Below, one piece after another: positions 1 through 8,303 of a stretch of 64,000 nucleotides of DNA. The translations under genes were made by a program, and so were the position numbers. Origin of the DNA: Dongia_A sp964542425. GTDB lineage: Bacteria; Pseudomonadota; Alphaproteobacteria; Dongiales; Dongiaceae. The first letter of the stretch is position 1. Every line of letters begins with the position of its first letter. The stretch is taken from the NCBI GenBank assembly GCA_964542425.1, contig CAZIUB010000061.1, forward strand, positions 1-64,000, read 5' to 3'. The notes under the pieces are model-generated. The model ran no database searches, was not told the DNA's origin, and saw only the letters and a list, made by a program, of their open reading frames with translations.

Positions 1-253
1 CGAACGACATGGCGGCAGCCTTTCCGTAACGCTGCGCCGACCGCCCCATCCCCGCCCTGGGCTCGCGACTCCGGCGACTCTCATCTCCTCGCAAGATGGT
101 CGGCGAAGGGGGAAAAAGCAAGGCGCGGTAGTGCTCTAACAGGGGTTCCGCCCATTGCAGAGGGTGCAGCGCAGCGGTGGCGGCAGCAGGGCTTCTCAGC
201 CCGGGTAGGCCGCCTTATGTTCGCGGGACAACCGCAAAGGAGCGGGTCTGGGT
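1..253. other. Upstream region with no recognised gene
   Basis: No convincing coding frame or known RNA was recognised here. A CAT at 8-10 could be the start codon of a divergent minus-strand gene lying outside the window, but only a few bases are visible. The last bases before 254 (GGAGCGGG) give a usable ribosome binding site for map. Confidence 0.4.
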
Positions 254-1078
254 ATGAACGACGGCAACCTGGCGCGGCAGCTATCCGCCGAGGAGCGGCA
301 GATCGTGCTGCATGGCCCGGAGGCCTTCGCCGGCATGCGCCGGGCCGGGCGTCTGGCGGCCGAAACGCTGGATTTCGTGACCCCCCATGTGGTGCCGGGG
401 GTGACCACGGAGGAGCTCGACCGCCTGTGTCACGAGCACATCGTGGCCAAGGGCGCGGTGCCGGCGCCGCTCAATTACCGGGGATTCCCGAAATCGATCT
501 GCACCTCGATCAACCATGTGGTCTGCCATGGCATCCCCGGCCCCCGGAAGCTGCAGGCGGGCGACAGCCTCAACATCGACGTGACCGTGATCCTCGACGG
601 TTGGCATGGCGACACCAGCCGCATGTTCCTGGTGGGCGAGGTTGGAATCCAGGCCCGCAAGCTGATCGAAATCACTTACGATTGCATGATGCGGGGCATC
701 GCGGCAGCCAAACCCGGCGCCTGCCTGGGCGATATCGGCCACGCCATCCAGAGCTTGGCGGAACGGCATCGCTATTCCGTGGTGCGCGATTTCTGCGGCC
801 ACGGCATCGGGCGCGTGTTTCATGATTCGCCTAGCGTGCTGCATTATGGACGCCCCGGCACCGGGCCGGAGCTGCGCCCGGGCATGTTCTTCACCATCGA
901 ACCCATGATCAATGCCGGTCGCCACGAAGTGAAGATCCTGGAGGATGGCTGGACCGCGGTGACACGCGACCGCAAGCTTTCCGCCCAATTCGAGCACACC
1001 GTGGCCGTCACCGAAACCGGTGTCGAGATCTTCACCCAATCGCCGAAAGACTGGCACAGCCCACCTTATGGCGCGTGA
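254..1078 (+). CDS. map: Methionine aminopeptidase, type I
   Basis: This enzyme removes the initiator methionine from nascent proteins in the cytosol. The 274 aa protein shows the five metal ligands of the pita-bread fold: Asp109, Asp120, His183, Glu216 and Glu247. Their spacing matches the E. coli enzyme exactly with a constant +12 offset. His92 in CHGIPG is the substrate-side histidine. The ATG at 254 follows a purine-rich GGAGCGGG. The gene overlaps radC by 11 bases, so the two are probably cotranscribed. The N-terminal extension relative to E. coli is short and typical of alphaproteobacteria. Confidence 0.97.
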   Translation: MNDGNLARQLSAEERQIVLHGPEAFAGMRRAGRLAAETLDFVTPHVVPGVTTEELDRLCHEHIVAKGAVPAPLNYRGFPKSICTSINHVVCHGIPGPRKLQAGDSLNIDVTVILDGWHGDTSRMFLVGEVGIQARKLIEITYDCMMRGIAAAKPGACLGDIGHAIQSLAERHRYSVVRDFCGHGIGRVFHDSPSVLHYGRPGTGPELRPGMFFTIEPMINAGRHEVKILEDGWTAVTRDRKLSAQFEHTVAVTETGVEIFTQSPKDWHSPPYGA

Positions 1079-1787
1079 GCCGGCGTCCGAAACCAGCTTG
1101 GACAAGCCCGACCAATTCGGCCACCGCGAACGCTTGCGCGAACGGTTCCTGACGGCCGGGCCGAGTTCACTTCCCGATTACGAGATTCTGGAATTGCTGC
1201 TGACGCTGGCAAGGCCCAGGATCGACTGCAAGCCGCTGGCCAAGGAATTGCTGCGGAAATTCGGCTCGCTTCCGGCGCTGATGGCGGCCGACCCGGAATC
1301 GCTGCGCTCGGTCGCGGGTGTGGGCGAAACCACCTTGGTCGCACTCAAGATCATACAGGCGGCTGCCCAGCGCATGATCCGGCGCGAGGTCTTGGAACAG
1401 CCGATCCTCGCCTCCTGGGAAAGGGTGCTCGATTATTGCCATTCGGTCATGGCCCACGAACGGGCCGAGCAATTCCGCCTGCTGTTCCTTGATGGGCGCA
1501 ACGCGCTCATCGCCGATGAATTGCAACAGAAGGGCACGGTCAATCACACGCCGGTCTATGTGCGCGAGGTGGTGAAGCGCGCGCTCGAGTTGGGTGCGGT
1601 ATCGCTGGTCATGGCGCACAATCATCCGACCGGCGATCCCCTGCCCTCGCGCGCCGACATTCTGATCACCAAGGAGGTCATGGCGGCCCTGGCGGCGGTC
1701 GGGATTTCGTTGCATGACCACATCATCATCGGTCGCAAGGGGCATTCCTCGTTGCGGAGCTTGAAACTGGTCGAAGGGTGGAAGTGA
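1068..1787 (+). CDS. radC: RadC family JAB/MPN-domain protein
   Basis: RadC proteins combine an N-terminal helix-hairpin-helix region with a C-terminal JAB/MPN metalloprotease-like fold. Despite the name, a DNA-repair role is not well supported in the literature. The frame stays open upstream to 1020, but the ATG at 1068 gives a normal 239 aa product and sits inside the end of map. The JAMM signature is intact: His184-x-His186 in HNHPTGDP, then Ser and Asp197. The HhH-like GVGETT segment lies near residue 85. The next gene starts 1 base after the stop, so map, radC and the dioxygenase form one unit. Confidence 0.95.
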   Translation: MAREPASETSLDKPDQFGHRERLRERFLTAGPSSLPDYEILELLLTLARPRIDCKPLAKELLRKFGSLPALMAADPESLRSVAGVGETTLVALKIIQAAAQRMIRREVLEQPILASWERVLDYCHSVMAHERAEQFRLLFLDGRNALIADELQQKGTVNHTPVYVREVVKRALELGAVSLVMAHNHPTGDPLPSRADILITKEVMAALAAVGISLHDHIIIGRKGHSSLRSLKLVEGWK

Positions 1788-1788
1788 G

Positions 1789-2577
1789 ATGACGGTGAGC
1801 AAACGCATGCCCGTCCTGTTCGTGTCGCACGGCGCGCCGACTTTGCCCTTCGACGAGGCCCCGGCGAGGCGCTTCCTGATTGAGCTTGCACGCAAGGTTC
1901 CGCGCCCCAACGCCATCCTCGTCGCCTCGGCCCATTGGGAGGCGGATCGCCCAAGCCTCACCGCCGCATCCAATCCCGAGACCATCCACGATTTTTTCGG
2001 CTTCCCGAAGCCACTCTATGAACTCCAATACGAAGCGCCGGGCGCCCCCGAACTCGCCGAGCGCGCCGGGCAATTGCTGCGCCAGGCCGGCCACGATCCG
2101 GTTCTCGATTCCGAACGCGGCCGCGACCACGGCGTCTGGGTCCCGATGATGCTGGCCTATCCGGCGGCGGAAGTGCCGGTGGTTCAGCTCTCGCTCCTGC
2201 GTCGGCAATCGACGCACGCCCATCTCGGCCTGGGCGAGGCGCTGGCACCATTACGCGATGAAGGCGTGCTCATCATCGGCTCTGGCGGCGCCATCCACAA
2301 TCTTCGCCAGCTGGAATGGTCGGGTGGCACGACACCGCGCTGGGCCGCCGATTTTCAGGAATGGCTGGACTGGCAATTGAAGGAGGGAAATTCCACCGAG
2401 CTCGTCAGCTACCGGACCATGATCGATTCCGCCACGATGGCCCACCCGACCGAGGATCATTTTCTGCCGCTCCTGGTGGCGCTTGGCGCGGCTGAGGGCG
2501 ATCGCAAGGCCACCAAGCTCCACGGCAGCTTCGAATACGGCGCGCTTTCGATGGCTGCCTATGGCTGGGGGATCTAA
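1789..2577 (+). CDS. DODA-type extradiol aromatic ring-opening dioxygenase
   Basis: This is a class III (LigB-type) extradiol dioxygenase of the YgiD/4,5-DOPA dioxygenase family, which uses a divalent metal to open catechol-like rings. The 262 aa length is typical. The metal-binding histidines are visible in SHGAP (residue 14), SAHWE and GGAIHN, with a conserved DHGVWVP segment in the middle. The start ATG is separated from the radC stop by one base; an in-frame ATG at 1807 is an alternative. The physiological substrate cannot be told from sequence; family members in E. coli act on L-DOPA in vitro. Confidence 0.9.
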   Translation: MTVSKRMPVLFVSHGAPTLPFDEAPARRFLIELARKVPRPNAILVASAHWEADRPSLTAASNPETIHDFFGFPKPLYELQYEAPGAPELAERAGQLLRQAGHDPVLDSERGRDHGVWVPMMLAYPAAEVPVVQLSLLRRQSTHAHLGLGEALAPLRDEGVLIIGSGGAIHNLRQLEWSGGTTPRWAADFQEWLDWQLKEGNSTELVSYRTMIDSATMAHPTEDHFLPLLVALGAAEGDRKATKLHGSFEYGALSMAAYGWGI

Positions 2578-2789
2578 TGGTCAAGAAAATACTGAGAATA
2601 CAGAACTACTTAGACTGCAATCGATATCGTTACAATTGCCGGCGGCCTGCTTGGGCCTTGCGACCGGCAAAGGGCGTAAGCTAGTTTGACACAGATAATT
2701 CCGCCGATGATCGACGCAAGGTTGGCCGAAGTAAATCGGGGGCGCCAAGACCCCACCGGCGGGACATCGAAATACGGGGAGGCAACCAA

Positions 2790-4394
2790 ATGGGCAATCC
2801 AATCGCGCGCCGGTTAAGCCAGGCGTTCCTGGGCGCAACGATCGTCGCAGCCGCCATTTTGGCGACACCGGCATTCGCCGAAACCGTGTTGAACCGAGGA
2901 TTTGGGTCCTCGCCCGACACCTTGGACCCGCACCACGTCTTCGGCGCGCGCGAGGCCTGGATCCAGGACGACATGTACGAGGCCCTGATCGGCTTCAATG
3001 CCGCGGCCGAGATCGTGCCCGGCCAGGCGGAAAAGTGGGAGGTCTCCGATGATGGTCTGACCTGGATCTTCCATCTACGCGATGGAATCAAATGGTCGAA
3101 CGGCGATCCCGTGGTCGCTGAGGATTTCGTCAGCGCGCTCATTCGAACCATCGATCCCGCGACCGCCTCCGACAAATCCTATTATTTCAGTTCCACGATC
3201 CAGGTGGTCGGCGCCGCGGAATTCATCGACGGGACCAGCACGGATCCCAAGAGCGTCGGCGTTTCCGCGCCCGATGCCAGGACCCTGGTGATCAAGCTCC
3301 TTGGCCCGCAACCCAACATGCTTTACCTGATGGGTTCGTTTCATATGCCGCCTTTGCATCGCCCGAGCTTCGACAAGTTCGGCGCGGATTTCATCAAGCC
3401 GGAGAATATCGTCGTCAATGGCGCCTATATCATGTCCGAGAACGTGCCGCAGTCGCATGTGGCGCTCACGAAAAACCCGAGTTACTGGGATGCCGCGAAC
3501 GTGAAAATCGACAAGGTCGTCTATCACGTGACCGAGGACGATCTGACCGAGCTCAAGCGCTTTCAGGCCGGCGAGCTGCACGTCACGAACGAAATTCCGA
3601 GCGACCAGCTCGAAAAACTGAAGGCGGAACTCGGCGATCAGGTGCGCCTCGCTCCCTACGTGGAAACGCAGTACATGAGTTTCAACATCACCAAGCCGCC
3701 GTTCGATGACATCAAGGTTCGCCAGGCGCTGTCGATGGCGATCGACCGGCAGACGCTTCAGGACAAGATCCTGAAGGCCGGCTACAAGATTTCCTGCGGC
3801 TACGCGCCGGCGAACGATCCGCGCTACAAGAACCCGCGCGTCCCGGAATGCGACATGGAGAAGGCGGATCGCGAGGGCAAGGCCAAGGCGCTGCTGGCCG
3901 AGGCTGGCTACGGGCCGGACAATCCCCTGAACCTCACGATTGAATCGACGACGGACAACACCGCCAAGCGCCAGGCCGAGGGCGTGGCCCTGATGTGGAA
4001 ACAGGTGCTTGGCGTCAACGCCAAGGTAAACGCGCAGGAGTTCCAGGCCTGGCTCGACACTTTCAATACCGGCGGGTGGGAAGTCTTTGGCGACAATCTT
4101 GTCGCCGACTTCCCGGGGCCGGAATCGCATCTGGCCTACATGCGCCCGAGTGCCGAAGCCGGCTACAATTGGACCAGCGACCAATACGAAAAACTGATGG
4201 ACGAGGCGAGCGCGCGGAGCGATATCGCCAGGCGCTACGAGAGCATGGCGAAGGCCGAACGGGTGCTGCTCGATTCCTATCTGACGGCGCCCCTCAACAA
4301 CACGACCACGCGCCACCTGGTCAGCCCGAAGCTGAAGGGCTGGGTTGACAACATTCTGGATTACCACCCGTCGAAATACATGAATGTGGAATGA
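2790..4394 (+). CDS. oppA: Oligopeptide ABC transporter substrate-binding protein
   Basis: Periplasmic binding component of a peptide importer (SBP_bac_5 family). The 534 aa precursor has an N-terminal signal peptide with a cleavage site after ATPAFA near residue 30. It shows the family hallmarks: a TLDPHH segment after the first strand, the DGIKWSNGDP motif near residue 98, and a late VRQALSMAIDR helix. A GGAGG-like site precedes the ATG (ggggaggcaacc). Four genes for permeases and ATPases follow in order, with a 125-base gap before oppB that holds a perfect 30-bp palindrome. The exact ligand is unknown, but overall similarity is to OppA rather than DppA. Confidence 0.92.
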   Translation: MGNPIARRLSQAFLGATIVAAAILATPAFAETVLNRGFGSSPDTLDPHHVFGAREAWIQDDMYEALIGFNAAAEIVPGQAEKWEVSDDGLTWIFHLRDGIKWSNGDPVVAEDFVSALIRTIDPATASDKSYYFSSTIQVVGAAEFIDGTSTDPKSVGVSAPDARTLVIKLLGPQPNMLYLMGSFHMPPLHRPSFDKFGADFIKPENIVVNGAYIMSENVPQSHVALTKNPSYWDAANVKIDKVVYHVTEDDLTELKRFQAGELHVTNEIPSDQLEKLKAELGDQVRLAPYVETQYMSFNITKPPFDDIKVRQALSMAIDRQTLQDKILKAGYKISCGYAPANDPRYKNPRVPECDMEKADREGKAKALLAEAGYGPDNPLNLTIESTTDNTAKRQAEGVALMWKQVLGVNAKVNAQEFQAWLDTFNTGGWEVFGDNLVADFPGPESHLAYMRPSAEAGYNWTSDQYEKLMDEASARSDIARRYESMAKAERVLLDSYLTAPLNNTTTRHLVSPKLKGWVDNILDYHPSKYMNVE

Positions 4395-4407
4395 AAACCC
4401 TCCGCAT

Positions 4408-4437
4408 CCCTCTGCCCCGCGATCGCGGGGCAGAGGG
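4408..4437. repeat. Perfect 30-bp palindrome between oppA and oppB
   Basis: The two 15-base arms CCCTCTGCCCCGCGA and its complement meet with no loop, followed by GGGGTGAGGGGG. There is no T run, so it is not a classical terminator. It could lower readthrough from oppA into oppB or stabilise the oppA 3' end, as REP-type hairpins do in other binding-protein operons. It may also be a copy of the widespread CCCTCACCC repeat class. Confidence 0.7.
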
Positions 4438-4519
4438 CGGGGTGAGGGGGTAGATCCATGCGATCGACGAGGCCCATTCATGCTTTGGAGACCGGTAGCG
4501 CCGGCATCGTGCCGCTGGA

Positions 4520-5443
4520 ATGATGCCGCGCTTTGCCATTCGGCGCATTCTTGGCGCGATCCCGACCCTGTTCGCGCTGATCGCGATTTCCTTCTTCATC
4601 ATGCGCGTGGCCCCCGGCGGCCCGTTCTCCGACAATCGCAAGCTCACGCAGGCGATCCTGGACAACATCAACCGGGCCTACCATCTGGATGAGCCATTAT
4701 TGATGCAGTTCGGGCGCTATCTCTGGGGATTGCTGCATTTCGATTTCGGCCCTTCGATGAAGTACCGTGACTTCTCGGTCAGCGAACTGATCGCGCAGGG
4801 ATTCCCGGTTTCGATCGAAGTCGGCTTCTGGGCGATGCTGATCGCGACCATCGTCGGCGTCGCGCTGGGTATCGCCGGGGCCTTGCGCCGCAACGGCGTG
4901 GTCGATTTTTCGACCGGCATCGTGGCCATGGTCGGGATCGCGGTGCCGGTGTTCGTGATCGGGCCGCTGCTGCAGATTCTCTTCGGATTGAAACTTGACT
5001 GGCTGCCGATCGCCGGCTGGGACGGATCGATCCGCGCCATGATCCTGCCCGTGATCGTGCTGTCGCTGCCGAACATCGCCTACATCTCGCGCCTGACGCG
5101 GGGCAGCATGATCGAGACCTTGCGCGCCAATTACGTGCGGACCGCGCGCGCCAAGGGTATCGGCCCGAGGCGGGTCATCTGGCGGCACGCGCTGACCGGC
5201 GCCATGCTGCCGGTCATTGCCTATCTCGGCCCGGCGACCGCGATCACCGTCACCGGTTCGGTGGTGGTCGAGCAGATTTTCGGCATCCCCGGAATCGGTC
5301 GCTACTTCGTGGAGGGCGCCAGCAACCGCGACTATCCGTTGGTGATGGGGGTGACCATCCTCTATGGCGGGATCGTGATCCTGGCGAACATTGTCGTCGA
5401 TGTGCTGCGTGGCCTCCTGGATCCCAGGGTAAGCCCGGGGTGA
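4520..5443 (+). CDS. oppB: Oligopeptide ABC transporter permease, OppB type
   Basis: Inner-membrane permease of the peptide importer (307 aa). It starts with the conserved RRILGAIPTLFALIAISFF segment, which forms the first membrane helix, followed by a periplasmic domain and five further hydrophobic segments. The cytoplasmic EAA loop that contacts the ATPases is visible around residues 210-225 (RTARAKGIGPRRVIWRHAL). Two ATGs occur in tandem at 4520 and 4523. The stop is followed 3 bases later by oppC. Confidence 0.93.
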   Translation: MMPRFAIRRILGAIPTLFALIAISFFIMRVAPGGPFSDNRKLTQAILDNINRAYHLDEPLLMQFGRYLWGLLHFDFGPSMKYRDFSVSELIAQGFPVSIEVGFWAMLIATIVGVALGIAGALRRNGVVDFSTGIVAMVGIAVPVFVIGPLLQILFGLKLDWLPIAGWDGSIRAMILPVIVLSLPNIAYISRLTRGSMIETLRANYVRTARAKGIGPRRVIWRHALTGAMLPVIAYLGPATAITVTGSVVVEQIFGIPGIGRYFVEGASNRDYPLVMGVTILYGGIVILANIVVDVLRGLLDPRVSPG

Positions 5444-5446
5444 ACC

Positions 5447-6346
5447 ATGAGTAATCTCGCCTTCGACAATGTTCCCGATCTCGATAGCGCCACTTCGGTC
5501 GCGCAAAGCCCGCTCAAGGTTTCCTGGCGGCGATACAGCCGCAACAAGCTGGCGCTGGGCAGCCTGATCGTTCTGGGCGCGATCGTGCTCTTGTGCTTCG
5601 TCGCGCCCTGGCTGTTTCCCTACGGCCCGGACGACGCCGATTTCGACAATATCGCGGCACCCATCGATCTTTTTTCGCTGCATCCCTTCGGGACCGACGA
5701 GTTCGGCCGCGACTTGCTGTTGCGGGTCCTGGTGGGCGGGCAAGTGTCGCTCGCCGTCGGATTTACCGCCGCGCTGGCTGCCGTCATCATCGGTGTGATC
5801 TATGGCGCGGCCGCTGGCTATGTCGGCGGCATTTTCGACGGCTTCCTGATGCGCGTCGTCGACGTGCTTTACGGCATCCCCTATTTCTTCCTGGTGGTGC
5901 TGATCAACCTGTTGATCGGCCGAACCATCATGGGCCTTTTTCTTTCGATCGTGGTCGTTCTGTGGCTGACGCCGGCGGTGATCGCGCGCGGTCAGGCGGT
6001 GTCGCTCCGGCACCGGGAATTCGTCGATGCCGCGCGGGCCGGCGGCATGACCGAATGGCAGATCATCCTGCACCATATCGTCCCCAATACGCTGAATGTC
6101 GTGATCGTCTATTCCAGCCTGCTGGTGCTGGAAGTGATCATTACCGAATCGTTCCTGAGCTTTCTCGGCCTCGGCATCCAGCCCCCGGCCAGTTCCTGGG
6201 GATCCCTGATCGACACCGGCGCGAGATCGATCGAAACCGATCCGCGCCTCCTGCTGCTGCCCGGCGGATTCCTGGTCGCGACCCTGTTCTGCCTCAACTT
6301 CATTGCCGACGGATTGCGCGATGCCTTCGATCCCAACGAACGCTGA
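5447..6346 (+). CDS. oppC: Oligopeptide ABC transporter permease, OppC type
   Basis: Second membrane subunit (299 aa). A short polar N-terminus leads into WRRYSRNKLALGSLIVLG, the OppC_N signature, then a periplasmic stretch with HPFGTDEFGRDLL. Five more hydrophobic segments and an EAA loop (DAARAGGMTEWQIILHHI) follow. It begins 3 bases after oppB and its last 26 bases overlap the start of oppD, so translation is probably coupled. Confidence 0.93.
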   Translation: MSNLAFDNVPDLDSATSVAQSPLKVSWRRYSRNKLALGSLIVLGAIVLLCFVAPWLFPYGPDDADFDNIAAPIDLFSLHPFGTDEFGRDLLLRVLVGGQVSLAVGFTAALAAVIIGVIYGAAAGYVGGIFDGFLMRVVDVLYGIPYFFLVVLINLLIGRTIMGLFLSIVVVLWLTPAVIARGQAVSLRHREFVDAARAGGMTEWQIILHHIVPNTLNVVIVYSSLLVLEVIITESFLSFLGLGIQPPASSWGSLIDTGARSIETDPRLLLLPGGFLVATLFCLNFIADGLRDAFDPNER

Positions 6347-7313
6347 GCCCATTTTCCGGGTCCGCGATCTCACGGTCGATTTCAAGCTGGAGAACGGTCT
6401 TGCGCGCGCCGTGGATGGCGTCACGTTCGAGGTACAGCCGGGGGAAGTATTGGGCATCGTCGGCGAATCCGGCTCCGGCAAGAGCCAGATCCTGATGGCC
6501 GCCATGGGACTGACCGCCATCAATGGGAGCTGCTCGGGAAGCGTCAAATTCGAAGGCGAGGAAATCCTGAATGCCCGGTCGGAACGACTGGATCGTCTGC
6601 GCGGCTCGGCCATGTCGATGATCTTCCAGGATCCGATGACCTCCCTCAATCCCTATATGCGGATTGGCGATCAATTGGCCGAAATCCTCACCGCCCACCG
6701 GGGCAGCAGCCGAACCCAGGCCATGGACCTCGCCGTCGAAATGCTGGATCGCGCGCGAATTCCCGATTCCGGGCGGCGTATTTCGCTCTATCCGCACGAA
6801 TTCTCGGGCGGGATGCGCCAGCGGGTGATGATCGCCATGGCCCTCCTGTGTCGGCCCAGATTGCTGTTCGCCGATGAGCCGACGACGGCGCTCGATGTCA
6901 CGGTGCAGGCGCAGATCCTGGATCTCCTCGCCGAACTGGTCCGCGACCTCAACGCGTCGGTCGTCATCGTCACCCACGATTTGGGCGTCATTGCCCGCAT
7001 GTGCGACCGGGTGATCGTGCTCTATGGCGGGCGGATCATGGAGGAAGCGAAGATCGACGCGCTGTTCGAAGACCCCCAACACCCCTACGCCCAGGGTCTC
7101 CTGGCGGCAACACCGCGCCTGGACGACGACGTGCGGCATGATCTGCGCACCATCCCCGGCGCACCGCGCACCCTCGCCGGTTCGAGCCATGGCTGCCCTT
7201 TCGCGCCGCGCTGCGATCGGCGGATCGAACGCTGCCTGCGCGAGGCGCCACCACTCGCGCCCATCGCGGCGCATCGCTTGGCTGCCTGTCACTTGGTTCA
7301 AGGTCAGGAATAA
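6321..7313 (+). CDS. oppD: Oligopeptide ABC transporter ATP-binding protein, OppD type
   Basis: ATPase subunit with Walker A GESGSGKS near residue 46, signature FSGGMRQRV, Walker B LLFADEP, and the C-terminal oligopeptide-transporter extension containing GCPFAPRCDRRIERC, whose cysteines are typical of OppD/DppD. The frame is open from 6303, but the first ATG (6321), inside the end of oppC, gives the usual 330 aa. It pairs with oppF, 4 bases downstream. Confidence 0.93.
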   Translation: MPSIPTNAEPIFRVRDLTVDFKLENGLARAVDGVTFEVQPGEVLGIVGESGSGKSQILMAAMGLTAINGSCSGSVKFEGEEILNARSERLDRLRGSAMSMIFQDPMTSLNPYMRIGDQLAEILTAHRGSSRTQAMDLAVEMLDRARIPDSGRRISLYPHEFSGGMRQRVMIAMALLCRPRLLFADEPTTALDVTVQAQILDLLAELVRDLNASVVIVTHDLGVIARMCDRVIVLYGGRIMEEAKIDALFEDPQHPYAQGLLAATPRLDDDVRHDLRTIPGAPRTLAGSSHGCPFAPRCDRRIERCLREAPPLAPIAAHRLAACHLVQGQE

Positions 7314-7317
7314 AGCC

Positions 7318-8292
7318 GTGTCGGGACCGCTGCTCAGCGTTCGCGATCTTGCCGTTCATTTTGGAATCGGTAGGGGGTTCCTCGGCGGCGGCGCCGGCGC
7401 CGTCAAGGCCGTGGACGGCGTCTCGTTCGATCTCAATGCCGGGGAAACGCTGGGCATCGTCGGTGAATCCGGCTGTGGCAAGTCAACGCTGGGGCGCGCG
7501 ATTCTGCGGCTGACAAGGCCCAGTGCCGGTCGCATCGACTGGCTGGGCCAGGATTTCCTCGCGCTGGACAAGAAGGCGCTGCGCGGCGCAAGGCGCGATC
7601 TGCAGATCATTTTCCAGGATCCGCTGGCCTCGCTCGATCCGCGGATGAATGTCGGCGCCATCATCGGGCGCCCGATCCGGACCTATCATCCCGAGATGAC
7701 AAGGGCCGAGATCGACGCCCGCGTCCAAGGCACGATGACCGAAGTCGGCCTCGCGCCGGAACTGGCGCGCCGCTATCCGCACGAGCTTTCCGGCGGCCAG
7801 TGTCAGCGCGTCGGCATCGCGCGCGCGATCGTGCTTCGGCCCAAGCTCGTCGTTTGCGACGAGCCGGTCTCCGCCCTCGACGTCTCGATCCAGGCGCAGA
7901 TCATCAATCTCTTGCGCAAGCTGCAGGCCGAACTTGGCCTTGCCATGTTGTTCATCTCGCACAATCTGCTGGCCGTCCGTCACATCAGTCAGCGCGTGAT
8001 GGTGCTGTATCTGGGTCGGGTGATGGAGATCGCTCCCAACGATGCGTTCTGCGCCAATCCGATGCATCCCTATTCAAGGGCCTTGATCTCCGCCATTCCA
8101 ATCCCCGATCCGAAACTGGAACGCGCCCGAACACGCGTGACTTTGCAAGGCGATCTACCATCGCCACTCGATCCGCCCATCGGTTGCCGGTTTTGCACGC
8201 GCTGCCCGATGGCGCGCGAGATCTGCCACCTCACCGAGCCCCCCTTGACACCGCGCGAAGATGGCAGATTAGTCGCGTGTCATTTCGTGTAG
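7318..8292 (+). CDS. oppF: Oligopeptide ABC transporter ATP-binding protein, OppF type
   Basis: Second ATPase (324 aa). The reading frame extends far upstream inside oppD, but the GTG at 7318, right after the oppD stop, gives a start VSGPLLSVRDLAVHF that matches the family. Walker A GESGCGKST, signature LSGGQCQRV, Walker B LVVCDEP and the C-terminal extension GCRFCTRCPMAREIC are all present. A GTG start is inferred because no ATG lies near. The S9 peptidase begins 11 bases after the stop. Confidence 0.92.
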   Translation: MSGPLLSVRDLAVHFGIGRGFLGGGAGAVKAVDGVSFDLNAGETLGIVGESGCGKSTLGRAILRLTRPSAGRIDWLGQDFLALDKKALRGARRDLQIIFQDPLASLDPRMNVGAIIGRPIRTYHPEMTRAEIDARVQGTMTEVGLAPELARRYPHELSGGQCQRVGIARAIVLRPKLVVCDEPVSALDVSIQAQIINLLRKLQAELGLAMLFISHNLLAVRHISQRVMVLYLGRVMEIAPNDAFCANPMHPYSRALISAIPIPDPKLERARTRVTLQGDLPSPLDPPIGCRFCTRCPMAREICHLTEPPLTPREDGRLVACHFV

Positions 8293-8303
8293 ACACTGAG
8301 CGC

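Noticed and set aside
1..253. Structured RNA (6S, SRP or RNase P) upstream of map
   Set aside because: Hairpin-rich GC sequence is present, but none of the conserved cores of these RNAs could be matched.
2578..2789. Sigma-70 promoter for oppA at TTGACA (about 2687)
   Set aside because: TTGACA is followed by no acceptable -10 hexamer at 16-18 bases, so the call was not made.
4697..6649. 650-codon minus-strand open frame opposite oppB/oppC
   Set aside because: It is His/Asp/Arg-rich with no family motif and lies fully antisense to clear permease genes; such frames are expected in GC-rich coding DNA.
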